Positions 1 through 10,730 of a DNA stretch of 49,569 nt are shown in pieces. Source of the stretch: Agrobacterium tumefaciens str. B6 (GTDB lineage Bacteria; Pseudomonadota; Alphaproteobacteria; Rhizobiales; Rhizobiaceae); NCBI RefSeq assembly GCF_001541315.1, contig NZ_LMVK01000019.1:1-49569 (forward strand). Direction: 5' to 3'. The position numbers and the translations under genes are program-made. Positions within the stretch are counted from its first letter, which is position 1. The number at the start of each line of letters is the position of its first letter. Below the pieces are notes generated by a model that saw only the letters and a list, made by a program, of their open reading frames with translations, had not been told where the DNA came from and did not search any database.

Positions 1-42
1 GTATGGGGCGGGACTTGCCGCCGTAGTGGGTGGCGCTCACTC

Positions 43-190
43 CCCTCTGCCCTGCCGGGCATCTCCCCCTCAAGGGGGAGATCAGCAGGAGGCTTTCCCG
101 ACGCTTCATTCTCAAACGTTGAGATTGTCGAGACCCAACCACAACTCGATCTCCCCCCTTGAGAGGGAGATGCCCGGCAGGGCAGAGGGG
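43..190. repeat. Intergenic inverted-repeat element, copy 1
   Basis: About 148 bp whose ends (43-83 and 148-190) are imperfect inverted repeats. Each arm has a CTCTGCCCTGCCGGGC block followed by a hairpin made of a CTCCCCC/GGGGGAG stem. The centre of about 64 bp is unrelated to that of the second copy at 26217-26349. The form fits a non-coding, possibly MITE-like or REP-like rhizobial intergenic repeat. No ORF in it looks genuine. Confidence 0.8.
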
Positions 191-210
191 GTGAGCCCCA
201 AACTCCTACC

Positions 211-906
211 TCAAACCTTCGCCGCCATCACCGTCGCCTCGATATGGTCCACCAGCGCATCCGGCAATCCAAGCCGCCCGGCAAGAAGGTCGAGATACCC
301 CCGCTCCGCCCGCGTATCAGCCTCGATGGCAAGGCGCGAGGCGGTATAAAGCTCCACCTTCTGCTCTTCCGTGCGGGCGGCGGCCACCAGCGCGTCGATG
401 TCGAGCGGATCGGCCAGTTCCTTTTCCAGGAACCGCTCGGCTTCGTCATCGATGCCGGAGACCTGCACCTTGTCCATGATATTGGCGCGCTCCTTCTCAT
501 CGATATGACCATCCGCCTTGGCGGCGGCGATCATCGCCTGGATGAGCTTCAGCGCGAAATCATTGGAAAGGGCCGGCGATTGCGGGTGGAAGGCGGAATC
601 TGTGGGCGGGGCGAGAAGCTCCGGCTCGGGTTTCGGCGCAGCTTCCGGGGCCTGTCCGGACTTGTAATTCTTGTAGGCGAGATAACCGAGGCCGGCGATC
701 GCAGCCACACCGCCAATGGTGGCGACATTGCCGGCGAGCTTACGGCCGGTCTTGGTGCCCAGAATTGCGGCGGCGAGCGCACCGGCCTTCAGGGGATTGT
801 TTTTGGCGATATCGGCGGCCTGCCCGGCTCTGTCACGGACGCTTCCCGAAAGGCCCGGCACCTGAGAGCCGAGGAATTGTTCAAGAAGCTTCTTGGCGTC
901 GAACAT
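211..906 (-). CDS. DUF533 / TerB-like inner-membrane protein
   Basis: A 231-aa protein of the DUF533 (YebE-like) family; its function is not established. The N-terminus (MFDAKKLLEQFLGSQ) is amphipathic. A Gly/Ala-rich segment around residues 60-82 looks like one membrane span, a Pro-rich linker follows, and the C-terminal half (about 100-231) is an all-helical TerB-type domain containing the acidic stretch AKADGHIDEKERANIM. The start is set by AGGAG six bases before the ATG at 906; an in-frame TTG just upstream is less likely. It stands alone, followed by the repeat at 43-190. TerB-like folds are linked to tellurite and stress phenotypes and to metal binding, but nothing here assigns a role. 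Confidence 0.85.
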   Translation of the reverse strand: MFDAKKLLEQFLGSQVPGLSGSVRDRAGQAADIAKNNPLKAGALAAAILGTKTGRKLAGNVATIGGVAAIAGLGYLAYKNYKSGQAPEAAPKPEPELLAPPTDSAFHPQSPALSNDFALKLIQAMIAAAKADGHIDEKERANIMDKVQVSGIDDEAERFLEKELADPLDIDALVAAARTEEQKVELYTASRLAIEADTRAERGYLDLLAGRLGLPDALVDHIEATVMAAKV

Positions 907-1014
907 CAAAATCTCCTGTAAAGGTCAAATCTACAGGGGAGATAGGAAGTCGTGGGCCGAATACAAATGTCAAACCCGCTCACGCCTTCGTGAACGGGTT
1001 TGACGGGACGCAAA

Positions 1015-1653
1015 TCAGGCGCGCAGTGCCGCGGCTTCGGCAGCAAGCTTGGTGATGCCCGCCCAGTCGCCGGTCGCCACCAGTTCGCGCGGGGCAACCC
1101 AGGAACCGCCGACGCAGACGACGTTCGGCAGGGAGAGATAATCATTGGCGTTCTTGAGCGACACGCTGCCGGTCGGGCAGAACACGGTGCCGGCGAGCGG
1201 TGAAGACAGCGCCTTGAGGTAAGGTGCGCCGCCAGCCTGTTCGGCCGGGAAGAACTTCAGCACTTTATAACCCTCGTCGCGCAGCGCCATGACTTCGCTG
1301 GCTGTGGCCGCACCCGGAAGCAGCGGCACCTTGGAACCGCGCGCGGCTTCCAGCACGCTTTTATTGATGCCGGGGCTGACGATGAAGGTGGAGCCGGCTT
1401 CGGCCGCCGCTTCGAAATCCCGGGCGTTGAGAATGGTGCCGGCGCCGACATGCGCGCCTTCCACTTCCGCCGCAACCGCGCGGATGGCGTCGAGCGCCGC
1501 CGGCGTGCGCATGGTGATCTCGATCGCCTTCAGCCCGCCTGCGACCAAAGCGCGCGCCAAATGCACGGCGGAAGCGGCGTCATCCACGATCAGCACCGGC
1601 ACGACCGGCTGGAGCTTGAGGATGGAGAGCAGTTTTTCGGAGTCCTGGGCCAA
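1015..1653 (-). CDS. eda: 2-dehydro-3-deoxy-phosphogluconate (KDPG) aldolase
   Basis: A class I aldolase of the Entner-Doudoroff pathway that splits KDPG into pyruvate and glyceraldehyde-3-phosphate in the cytoplasm. With the chosen start it has 212 aa, the normal size. The catalytic Glu45 lies in IEITMRTP, the Schiff-base Lys133 in VLKFFPAE, and the phosphate-binding region in CPTGSVSLKNANDYL. The frame can be extended upstream to 1761, but that extension is Arg-rich and unlike the family. A strong AAGGAGG sits six bases before the TTG at 1653, so a TTG start is preferred. The gene is monocistronic here; edd is not in the window. Confidence 0.93.
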   Translation of the reverse strand: MAQDSEKLLSILKLQPVVPVLIVDDAASAVHLARALVAGGLKAIEITMRTPAALDAIRAVAAEVEGAHVGAGTILNARDFEAAAEAGSTFIVSPGINKSVLEAARGSKVPLLPGAATASEVMALRDEGYKVLKFFPAEQAGGAPYLKALSSPLAGTVFCPTGSVSLKNANDYLSLPNVVCVGGSWVAPRELVATGDWAGITKLAAEAAALRA

Positions 1654-1670
1654 GATGAGCCTCCTTGCGC
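1654..1670 (-). promoter_or_regulatory. Strong ribosome binding site before a TTG start (eda)
   Basis: On the minus strand AAGGAGG is followed by CTCATC and then TTG. This is a near-perfect anti-16S match at standard spacing, and it decides the eda start in favour of a non-ATG codon. Confidence 0.75.
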
Positions 1671-1823
1671 GTTTGAAACGATTGAAATTCCGTCTACGGA
1701 TTAGCCTGCCTCGGCTTTCATGTCGAGGCGCGCCAGCCGCATTTTCATCCAGATACTTCAATCAATTCGCTTCATCATAATGTCATATTGCGATAATCTG
1801 CAGCACCAGTTCGCGGGGACAGC

Positions 1824-2312
1824 ATGGCCAAGGAAATTGAACGGAAGTTTCTGGTTGCAGGCGGTGAATGGCGGAATGAGGTGACGCATAGCATGGCTTT
1901 CCGGCAGGCATATGTCGCCTCGATGGAAAACCGTTCGGTTCGGGTGAGGATCGTCGACCAGCGTGACGCGACCCTGACCATCAAGATCGGCGCCAGCGCC
2001 CTTGTCCGCGACGAATATGAATATTCCATACCCCTCAAGGATGCCGAAGAGCTGATGGCAAGCGCGCCGGGCGTGGTGATCGAGAAAACCCGCCACACCG
2101 TCAATCACGGCGGTTTCACTTGGGAGGTGGATGTTTTCGAAGGGAAATATCACGGGCTGGTCGTGGCGGAAGTGGAAATGCATGACGAGAATGCCGATCC
2201 CGCTCTACCGTCCTGGCTTGGCCGGGAAGTAACCGGAGACAAGCGCTTCTCCAACCAGTCGCTCGCCATGGACTGTCCGAATGGAGACCTGTCGGATGCC
2301 CTTCAGAATTGA
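1824..2312 (+). CDS. CYTH domain protein (inorganic triphosphatase type)
   Basis: A 162-aa stand-alone CYTH (triphosphate tunnel metalloenzyme) domain. It begins with the diagnostic EIERKFLV motif, followed by basic strands (SVRVRIVDQRDATLTIK) and alternating acidic and basic residues lining the tunnel. Bacterial members hydrolyse tripolyphosphate or other triphosphates with Mg or Mn; the exact substrate cannot be read from the sequence. The start has GGGGAC just upstream. Its 3' end overlaps the CHAD gene that follows. Because CYTH and CHAD are fused in many bacteria, this is probably a split version of one functional unit in polyphosphate metabolism. Confidence 0.88.
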   Translation: MAKEIERKFLVAGGEWRNEVTHSMAFRQAYVASMENRSVRVRIVDQRDATLTIKIGASALVRDEYEYSIPLKDAEELMASAPGVVIEKTRHTVNHGGFTWEVDVFEGKYHGLVVAEVEMHDENADPALPSWLGREVTGDKRFSNQSLAMDCPNGDLSDALQN

Positions 2313-3204
2313 TCCGAAAAAGCCCTTCGACGACGAAATCCGTCGCGCCGGGCTGGAACTGATCGACGATACGATCACGATCCTGCGCGACCAGCCGTCG
2401 GGATCGCACGAGGCGGTGCATGACGCCCGCAAGCGGTTCAAGCGGCTGCGCGCCCTCTACCGCCTGATCCGCGAGGCGGCGCCGGATTTCGGCCGTGAGG
2501 AAAATGCCCGTATTCGCGATATCGCCCGCTCCCTCGCCTTTGCGCGGGATGCGACGGCGCTGGTGGAGACGGCGGAATATCTCGAGACCTTCGCGCGCTC
2601 GGACGCGCAGGGCGAAGCGTTGCGATCGATCACCGCGATGCTGCGCAAGCGCCGCGACGACGCCATAGAACATGAGGCCGGCCTCGACGAGGCCATTGCC
2701 GCCGCCATCGCCGGCTGCGAGGAAGCGCGCAGGAAGCTCGAGGCCCTGTCGCTGCCGGATGAGTTGAAAGACACCGCCCGGCTGATAAGAACCGCTTGGG
2801 CGAAACAGCGAAAAAGGGCGCGCAAGGCGCTCACCGATTGCCACGAGCAGGCCGACGTCGAACATTTCCACGAATTGCGCAAGGCCGGGCAGGCCTACTG
2901 GATGCATCTCGGCCTGATGCGCCGCCTCTGGCCTTCCGCCATGCGCGCCAAGCGGGCCGATACCAAGCGGCTGGTCGACATTCTTGGTCACGAGCACGAT
3001 CTTTCGGTTCTTGCCGCCGTCGCCGACCGCGAGCCGGACCGTTTCGGCAATGGCGAGCGGCTGGCCCTGCTGCTCGACGCCATCATCCAGCGGCAGCAGG
3101 CGTTGCGCACGGAAGGCCTTGCGCTGGCAGGCGAGGTGTTTTCCGAATCCGCCAGCACCGAAAGCCGCATCATCGGCCTGCTGTGGCGGCGGGCGGCGAA
3201 GTAG
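2296..3204 (+). CDS. CHAD domain protein
   Basis: A 302-aa helical CHAD protein (conserved histidine alpha-helical domain). It carries repeated His/Arg/Lys helices: HEAVHDARKRFKRLRALYRL near the N-terminus and VEHFHELRKAGQAYWMHLG further on. CHAD domains bind polyphosphate and often accompany CYTH domains. An upstream ATG at 2281 is also in frame, but GGAG at 2283-2286 lies nine bases before 2296, which favours the shorter start. The gene overlaps the CYTH ORF by 17 bp, implying translational coupling. A polyphosphate-binding role is inferred from the family. Confidence 0.86.
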   Translation: MPFRIDPKKPFDDEIRRAGLELIDDTITILRDQPSGSHEAVHDARKRFKRLRALYRLIREAAPDFGREENARIRDIARSLAFARDATALVETAEYLETFARSDAQGEALRSITAMLRKRRDDAIEHEAGLDEAIAAAIAGCEEARRKLEALSLPDELKDTARLIRTAWAKQRKRARKALTDCHEQADVEHFHELRKAGQAYWMHLGLMRRLWPSAMRAKRADTKRLVDILGHEHDLSVLAAVADREPDRFGNGERLALLLDAIIQRQQALRTEGLALAGEVFSESASTESRIIGLLWRRAAK

Positions 3205-3235
3205 CCCAAACTTCTCGTTCGGTGCTCCCTCACCT

Positions 3236-3300
3236 CCGTCATTCCGGCCTTGAGCCGGAATCCAGCCCGCCCAAGTCCTCGGGCTGAAAAGACTCTCTCC
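3236..3300. repeat. Palindromic intergenic repeat
   Basis: Contains GTCATTCCGGCcttgaGCCGGAATCCAGC (stem ATTCCGGC/GCCGGAAT) followed by a second hairpin around CAGCCCgcccaagtcctcGGGCTG. The second part resembles the core of the element at 40667-40793. It lies just after the CHAD gene and could also act as an mRNA 3' stabiliser or terminator. Confidence 0.65.
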
Positions 3301-3419
3301 GCCGCGCCGACGCGCGTCGGCTGGAAGCCCCCAAACCCTCCCGATTTGACGATTTTCAAAATGCCCGGACCCGCTGATAAATATTGCTTTGCGGCCGCCG
3401 TCGCTGTATTTCAGCGCCC

Positions 3420-4364
3420 ATGACCGACACGACCATTCCCCCCCGCCCGGACACCTCTGGTGATTTCCTTGTGGCCGCGCTTTATCATTTCGCCCGCCTG
3501 CCGCGGTTCGAGAGCCTGCGCGAGCCGTTGTTCGAGCTCTGCCAGAAGAACGGCGTCAAGGGCACGCTGCTGCTTGCCGCCGAAGGCATCAACGGCACCA
3601 TTGCCGGGCCGGATGCGGGCATTCACGCCGTGCTCTCCTTCCTGCGCGCCCAGCCGGAATTTGCCGCGCTGGAACACAAGGAAAGCCGTGCCTCGCACAT
3701 GCCCTTCGTGCGGCTGAAGGTGAAGCTCAAGAAAGAGATCGTCACCATGGGCGTGCCTGATATCGATCCGAACCGCATCGTCGGCACCTATGTCGCGCCG
3801 CGCAACCGGAACGAGCTGATCTCCGACCCTGACACAATCGTCATCGACACCCGCAACGATTACGAGACCGCCATCGGCGTTTTCAAGGGCGCGGTCGATC
3901 CGAAGACGAAAACCTTCCGCGAGTTTCCCGACTGGGTGAAGAACAATCCCGGCCTGCACAACAAGCCGAAGATCGCCATGTATTGCACCGGCGGCATTCG
4001 CTGCGAAAAGGCCACCGCCTTCATGAAGGAGCAGGGTTTCGACGAGGTCTATCACCTCAAGGGCGGCATCCTGAAGTATCTGGAAGAGGTGCCGGAAGAA
4101 GAAAGCCTGTGGGAAGGCGCCTGCTTCGTGTTCGACGAGCGTGTCTCCGTTGTCCACGGCCTTGCCGAAGGCGATCATGAGCTCTGCCACGCCTGCCGCA
4201 ACCCGATCACGCCGGAAGTACGCCTGTCTCCCAAATTCGAGGAAGGCGTCTCCTGCCCGAGCTGCTACGACGACCGCAGCGAAGAGGACCGCCAGCGGTT
4301 CCGCGACCGGCAGCAGCAGATCGAACTGGCAAAGAAGCGCGGCGAACAGCATCTGGGGCGGTAA
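3420..4364 (+). CDS. trhO: tRNA uridine hydroxylase, rhodanese family (TrhO)
   Basis: A 314-aa member of the UPF0176/YceA family. E. coli TrhO carries out oxygen-dependent hydroxylation of tRNA U34, the first step toward 5-methoxy- or 5-oxyacetyl-uridine. An N-terminal acylphosphatase-like domain (about 15-105) is followed by a rhodanese domain (about 125-225) with the active loop YCTGGIRC, catalytic Cys189. A C-terminal tail carries two CxxC pairs (CHAC and CPSC), suggesting a structural metal site. The ATG at 3420 is preferred over the upstream 3384 because MTDTT begins the family-like region and the extra residues are low quality. It appears monocistronic. Confidence 0.9.
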   Translation: MTDTTIPPRPDTSGDFLVAALYHFARLPRFESLREPLFELCQKNGVKGTLLLAAEGINGTIAGPDAGIHAVLSFLRAQPEFAALEHKESRASHMPFVRLKVKLKKEIVTMGVPDIDPNRIVGTYVAPRNRNELISDPDTIVIDTRNDYETAIGVFKGAVDPKTKTFREFPDWVKNNPGLHNKPKIAMYCTGGIRCEKATAFMKEQGFDEVYHLKGGILKYLEEVPEEESLWEGACFVFDERVSVVHGLAEGDHELCHACRNPITPEVRLSPKFEEGVSCPSCYDDRSEEDRQRFRDRQQQIELAKKRGEQHLGR

Positions 4365-4421
4365 ACCGGGTCAGCATCAGAATGCACAGGAGCCGGGTTT
4401 CGATTGAGCGGGTGCCGCGTA

Positions 4422-4444
4422 TTTCTTCTCCCCGCCGGGGAGAA
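4422..4444. repeat. Half copy of the CTTCTCCCC inverted-repeat unit
   Basis: A 23-bp stretch (TTTCTTCTCCCCGCCGGG plus GAGAA) identical to one arm of the element at 43997-44122. It lies between the convergent trhO and GGDEF/EAL genes, where it could also act as a bidirectional hairpin. Confidence 0.7.
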
Positions 4445-4501
4445 TAAAATGGGCGGCACTCTCAGTTGATCAAGAATTGCTGAAAGACATCGGTGCGCCT
4501 C

Positions 4502-6706
4502 TCACGCCCCCGCTCTCAGAGCAAATAACGGCGCATCCTGCCCATCCAGCATGTCGGTAATCTCCTCGGCTGCGACCGGCCTCGAAAACAGGTAACCCTG
4601 CAATTCATCACAGCCGCACAGATGCAGGATGGCAGCCTGCTCTTCCGTTTCCACGCCTTCGGCCGTGACCGGAATATCGAGCGACTTCGCCAGCGCCACG
4701 GTGGCCTGCAGCATTTCCAGCGACCGGCCGCCCTTATCGAGCGCCATGATCAACGAACGATCGATCTTCATCCGGTCGAAACCGAAGCGGCGCAGATATC
4801 CGACACTGGCGAAGCCGGCGCCAAAATCGTCGAGCGCAATATGCAGGCCGAGCTGTTTCAGCTTGTCGATGGCCGCACTCGCCCGCTCCGGATGCTGGAT
4901 GAAATAACCTTCCGTCATTTCCAGCCGCAGCCTTTCGGGCGGTGTCTGCGTCGCGTCAAGAATATCCGCGATATGGCCGGAGAAGGCCGGATTGCGGAAC
5001 TGCACGGGAGAGATATTCACCGAGAGCTTGATGGACGGCCATTGCTGCGCCGTCTCGCAGGCCTTGTGCAGGACGAGAAGGCCGAGCCGGTCGATCAGCC
5101 CGCTGGTTTCGGCAGCGGCAATAAAGATATCCGGCGGCACGAAGCCATATCCCGGCCTCTGCCAGCGGGCCAGCGCCTCCACCCCGGTAATGCAGCGCGT
5201 GGCGGCGCTGACGACCGGCTGATAAACCACCTGTATCTCGTCGTTCAGGATGGCGGAGCGAAGATCGGCTTCGAGCTGCAGCTTTTCCTCGCGCAGCGCA
5301 TCCATCTTCAGTTCATAGGAAACGTAACGCCCGCGTCCGTTTTCCTTGGCCTGATACATGGCCATATCGGCACGCCGCAGCAATTCCTCGCCATTGATAT
5401 CGCCGGCGCGGGAAACCGAGGTGCCGATGCTGCAGCCGATGCTCGCCACCCTTTCACCGATGCTGAAAGGCTCGGTAAAGAGTTCGAGAAGCGCCAGACA
5501 CAGTTTTCGGCCTTCCGACCAGACGTCGTTGCCCTGGATGGCAATGGCGAATTCGTCGCCGCCGAGCCGCGCCAGGACAGCGCCTTCCGGCACCAGCACC
5601 CTGAGCGCCGCGGCCACGCCCTTGATCAGCCGGTCGCCGGCGGCATGGCCGTAGGAATCGTTGATTTCCTTGAAGCCGTCGAGATCGAGATAGAGAAGCT
5701 TGATATCCGTCTTGTCGTGGCGGCCGTTGTCGACCATGCGGTTCAGTTTCGCAAAGAGACCCGCGCGGTTGCTGAGCCCGCTCAACCGGTCGCGCAGCGC
5801 TTCCTCCCGCGCTGCCGCCTCATCCGCTTTCAGCCGGTCCAGCGTGGCCGAACCGATGATGAGCAGCACGAGGAAAAACGTGCCGGCAATGCCAAGCGCG
5901 GTGAAGACCACCGGCCGCGCCTCATGAAAGCTGACATCCCCCGGCAGGTGCGAGCGCCAGACGAGCCGCGCCAGCACCTCGCCTAAGGGATTGACGATAT
6001 CCACATGGTTGGCGGCAGGTCCGTCGCCATATCGCAGTTCCAGCCCCTCGATGACGTAGTTGCGGGCAAGCTTGTCCACCGTCGCCTGCTTGAGGTGACG
6101 GGCAAAAACCAGATAACGCCGCTCCGCATCAACCGGCGGCAGCGCCCCGGATTTCAGCCGCACGAGCGCGACACCGGCTGCAGCGATGCCATCGCCGGTT
6201 TTGACGAAACCCGTGACCTGCGAGGGGATGCCGGGACGCATGGAACGCACGCGATCGATCATTTCCTTAAGGCCGCCGGCGAAATAGGCGTTTGGCCTCC
6301 ATGTCGCCGGCTTGCCGTTCTGATAGGCCATGCGGACCCTGTCGTCCTCGTCGATGATCACGGCAGTATCGAAAAGATCGTTATTGATCGTCATCTCGCC
6401 GTAATTGCTCGCCACCCAGTCAAAACGATCAGGGGCATAGACATATTCGGCGGCATCATCCCAGGCGGCGTAATCATTCAGCGTTGCGCCGAGCTGTTCG
6501 CGAAAGGTGACGAGAGCACCCGCCGTCGTCTCGCGCGAACGGGCATTATCGAGCGAATTCGCCTTTTCACGCACCTGACTGAGGGCGGACAGGACCAGCG
6601 CGGTGACGATGAGAAGCACCAGCGCGAAGGTGGACAATACGACGCCCACGGCGGTTCTGCGCCCGACCGGCAAATAGTCCCCAATGTTGCGCGGCGCAAT
6701 CCGCAT
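4502..6706 (-). CDS. CHASE4-GGDEF-EAL cyclic-di-GMP signalling protein
   Basis: A 734-aa inner-membrane protein. TM1 is near residues 15-40. A periplasmic CHASE4 sensor follows (marker DYAAWDDAAEYV and VASNYGEMTINNDLFDTA), then TM2 (LGIAGTFFLVLLIIGSATL), a GGDEF domain (RLGGDEFAIAI) and an EAL domain. GGDEF is intact, with no RxxD I-site at the usual place. EAL has the residues needed for phosphodiesterase activity: EALARW, NISPVQF, EMTE, DDFGAGF, KIDRSLI and EGVE. It could therefore make or degrade c-di-GMP. The start at 6706 has AAGGGG upstream; a start at 6745 lacks one. It is a single gene between convergent trhO and the metQ terminator. Confidence 0.92.
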   Translation of the reverse strand: MRIAPRNIGDYLPVGRRTAVGVVLSTFALVLLIVTALVLSALSQVREKANSLDNARSRETTAGALVTFREQLGATLNDYAAWDDAAEYVYAPDRFDWVASNYGEMTINNDLFDTAVIIDEDDRVRMAYQNGKPATWRPNAYFAGGLKEMIDRVRSMRPGIPSQVTGFVKTGDGIAAAGVALVRLKSGALPPVDAERRYLVFARHLKQATVDKLARNYVIEGLELRYGDGPAANHVDIVNPLGEVLARLVWRSHLPGDVSFHEARPVVFTALGIAGTFFLVLLIIGSATLDRLKADEAAAREEALRDRLSGLSNRAGLFAKLNRMVDNGRHDKTDIKLLYLDLDGFKEINDSYGHAAGDRLIKGVAAALRVLVPEGAVLARLGGDEFAIAIQGNDVWSEGRKLCLALLELFTEPFSIGERVASIGCSIGTSVSRAGDINGEELLRRADMAMYQAKENGRGRYVSYELKMDALREEKLQLEADLRSAILNDEIQVVYQPVVSAATRCITGVEALARWQRPGYGFVPPDIFIAAAETSGLIDRLGLLVLHKACETAQQWPSIKLSVNISPVQFRNPAFSGHIADILDATQTPPERLRLEMTEGYFIQHPERASAAIDKLKQLGLHIALDDFGAGFASVGYLRRFGFDRMKIDRSLIMALDKGGRSLEMLQATVALAKSLDIPVTAEGVETEEQAAILHLCGCDELQGYLFSRPVAAEEITDMLDGQDAPLFALRAGA

Positions 6707-6886
6707 AAAATCCCCTTCGAAAGCATCATCTTCCGAAGGAAACATTCAGAAGCCGTTAAACCGCATCGTGGCTCCGCCCCAAAAAAACACGGGTATAAAA
6801 CGACAGTCCGGCAGCGACTCTGAAAAATTCTTCCCTGAAATGCCCCGGGCTTTTCATGGAACACGGATTTGCGCCCGCCCGGAAAC

Positions 6887-6916
6887 AAAAAACCTCCCCC
6901 GCGAACGGGAGAGGTT
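6887..6916 (-). terminator. Rho-independent terminator after metQ
   Basis: On the minus strand CCTCTCCCG-ttcg-CGGGGGAGG (one G-U pair) runs directly into TTTTTTG, 26 bp past the metQ stop. T-rich sequence also follows on the plus strand, so it may work both ways. Confidence 0.85.
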
Positions 6917-6942
6917 GTCATTTTTTACAGTGCCGGAGCGGC

Positions 6943-7722
6943 TTACCAGGACGGGATGACCGTGCCGTTGTACTTTTCCAGAATGAAGGCCTTCACTTCC
7001 GGGCTCTGGTAGGATTCCACCAGCGTCTTCACCCAGGGCTTGTCCTTGTCCTGCGCACGAACGGCGATGACATTCGCGTAAGGGGACTTTTCGCTTTCGA
7101 TGGCGATGGCGTCCTTCTTCGGGTTCAGGCCGGCTGCCGTCGCATAGTTGGTGTTGATGACCGAAGCGTCGGTGTCATCAAGCGAGCGCGGCAGCTGGGC
7201 GGCGTCAAGTTCGACGATCTGGATGTTCTTCGGGTTTTCGGTGATGTCGGCAGGCGTCACCTTCAGGCCGGCTTCTTCCTTGACCTTGAGAACGCCCTTG
7301 GAAGCGAGAACCAGCAGTGCGCGGCCGCCATTGGTCGGGTCGTTCGGAATGCCGACGGTTGCGCCGTCCTTCAGCTCGTCAAGGCTCTTCACCTTCTTCG
7401 AATAAACGCCCATCGGGGTGGTGATGGTGGTGCCAACGCTGACGAGATCGAACTTGCGGTCAGCGATCTGGTTGTCGAGGTAAGGCTGGTGCTGGAAGGA
7501 GTTGGCCTGCAGCTCGCCATCGGCCAGCGCCTGGTTCGGCACGACATAGTCGGAGAATTCGATGATATCGATATCGAGGCCCTTGGCGGCCGCGATCTTC
7601 TTCACCTGCTCCATGATCTGCGCGTGCTCGGCGGGAGTGACGCCGATCTTGATGGTCTCGGCCAGCGCCTGACCGGCGGTGAAGAGAGCGGCGAGCGAAG
7701 CCGCGAGGATGAGTTTCTTCAT
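6943..7722 (-). CDS. metQ: Methionine ABC transporter substrate-binding protein MetQ
   Basis: A 259-aa NlpA/MetQ-family periplasmic binding protein. The signal peptide is MKKLILAASLAALFTAGQALA with cleavage likely after ALA. There is no lipobox cysteine, so it appears to be a soluble periplasmic protein rather than a lipoprotein. The mature start ETIKIGVTPAEHAQIMEQV and the DNPTNGGRALLVL-like region (IPNDPTNGGRALLVL) are typical. AAGGAG precedes the start. It is the last gene of metN-metI-metQ and ends at a strong terminator. It delivers D- or L-methionine to MetNI. Confidence 0.93.
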   Translation of the reverse strand: MKKLILAASLAALFTAGQALAETIKIGVTPAEHAQIMEQVKKIAAAKGLDIDIIEFSDYVVPNQALADGELQANSFQHQPYLDNQIADRKFDLVSVGTTITTPMGVYSKKVKSLDELKDGATVGIPNDPTNGGRALLVLASKGVLKVKEEAGLKVTPADITENPKNIQIVELDAAQLPRSLDDTDASVINTNYATAAGLNPKKDAIAIESEKSPYANVIAVRAQDKDKPWVKTLVESYQSPEVKAFILEKYNGTVIPSW

Positions 7723-7755
7723 GGGTGTCTCCTTGGGTTGTTATTATGAACGCAG

Positions 7756-9562
<1,807 letters not shown>

Positions 9563-9756
9563 TCAAAAAATCCTGTTGCGGTGCTGAACCGCTCTCTTCA
9601 TGCAGCCTTCGGGCACATTCGATTACAGCTGATTTTCCGGGTCATTTCGTCAGGCTTTCACTCAGAAATGCCGGGGATCGGCAATTCGATGACGCATACT
9701 TGCCTGCACACGCCACCATTTAACAGGGATGTTTTTTCAATTATCTGAAAAGAGAG

Positions 9757-9794
9757 AAAAAATCTACCGCAAAGCCGCGTGTGCGGCCCTGCGG
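9757..9794 (-). terminator. Rho-independent terminator after the nitroreductase gene
   Basis: A symmetric two-step hairpin on the minus strand: CCGCA-gg-GCCGC-acac-GCGGC-tt-TGCGG, then TAGATTTTTT. It lies 28 bp downstream of the nitroreductase stop and insulates metN from it. Confidence 0.85.
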
Positions 9795-9822
9795 CAGTCA
9801 AGATTTCACGACGATATGAAAA

Positions 9823-10452
9823 TCACACGCGGCTGGTGAATTCCTCGAGCGGGCGGCGGACCTTTTTCAGGTTCACCAGCCAGTCGCCTTCCGGTTCACG
9901 GTAGCCGAGCGGCAGAATGGTGACGGAGCGCAGACCCTTTTCACGCAGGCCGAGGATTTCATCGAGCTTCGCGGGATCGAAACCTTCCATGGGGGTGGAA
10001 TCGACGCCCTCGAAAGCGGCCTGCGCCACGGCCATGCCGAAGCCGATATAGGCCTGACGGGCGGCGTGTTCGAAATTCACCTGCTGCTCGCGCTGCGGAT
10101 AGGTGGAGAGCAGCATCTGGCGATAGGCTTCCCAGCCTTCATTCTTGATGCCGCGTTCTTCATTGACCAGATCGAACATGTGGTTGATCCGCTCTTCGGT
10201 GTAATTGTCCCATGCTGCAAAGACCAGCAGATGCGAACCATCGGTCACCTGCGCCTGGTTCCAGGCGATCTCGCGGATCTTTGCGCGCACTTCAGGATCG
10301 GTAACAACGATCACTTCGAAGGGCTGCAGACCACTGGAGGTGGGCGCAAGCCGCGCCGCTTCCACGATCCGTTCAACCTTGTCTTCAGACACGGCCTTGG
10401 AAGGATCCATTTTCTTTGTGGCATAACGCCAGTTGAGTTTTTCGATAAGCAT
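9823..10452 (-). CDS. NAD(P)H-dependent nitroreductase family protein
   Basis: A 209-aa FMN-dependent nitroreductase-fold enzyme (NfsB/YdgI-like). The N-terminal MLIEKLNWRYATKKMDPSK and the FMN-binding AARLAPTSSGLQPFEVIVV are typical, and the C-terminal LPLGYRE is the usual Gly-rich loop. It probably reduces quinones or nitro compounds with NAD(P)H; the physiological substrate is unknown. The start at 10452 begins the conserved region and has AGGGA upstream; the longer frame to 10557 is not supported. It is monocistronic with its own terminator. Confidence 0.88.
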   Translation of the reverse strand: MLIEKLNWRYATKKMDPSKAVSEDKVERIVEAARLAPTSSGLQPFEVIVVTDPEVRAKIREIAWNQAQVTDGSHLLVFAAWDNYTEERINHMFDLVNEERGIKNEGWEAYRQMLLSTYPQREQQVNFEHAARQAYIGFGMAVAQAAFEGVDSTPMEGFDPAKLDEILGLREKGLRSVTILPLGYREPEGDWLVNLKKVRRPLEEFTSRV

Positions 10453-10691
10453 GTTCGTTTTCCCTGGGAGGACCATCCCGCTCTGCCCCTTGACCGGCAG
10501 AACGGACGCTACGCCGTCGTAGCCCGCCTGACATAGGAGACGGGACGGCGCGTGCAAGCAGGCACCGCGCGGTAACCGGTAAAAAAGTTGGGAAAACTGA
10601 TAATAAGGGAGCAGAACTTTATTGCAGAGAGCGGTGACGCATCGCCTGCTACCGGATACGGCGCGTAAAGTTCATGCACGCCTGCCCCCAA

Positions 10692-10730
10692 CCCTCATTC
10701 CTGTGCTCGTCACAGGGATGGGAGGAAGCC
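10692..10730. repeat. CCTGTG hairpin repeat (half element)
   Basis: CCCTCATT then CCTGTG-ctcgt-CACAGG then GATGGGAGG. It matches the arms of the element at 40667-40793. It lies immediately after the beta-glucosidase gene. Confidence 0.65.

Noticed and set aside
4622..5986. 454-aa open frame antisense to the GGDEF-EAL gene
   Set aside because: Shadow frame; the opposite strand has complete GGDEF and EAL motifs.
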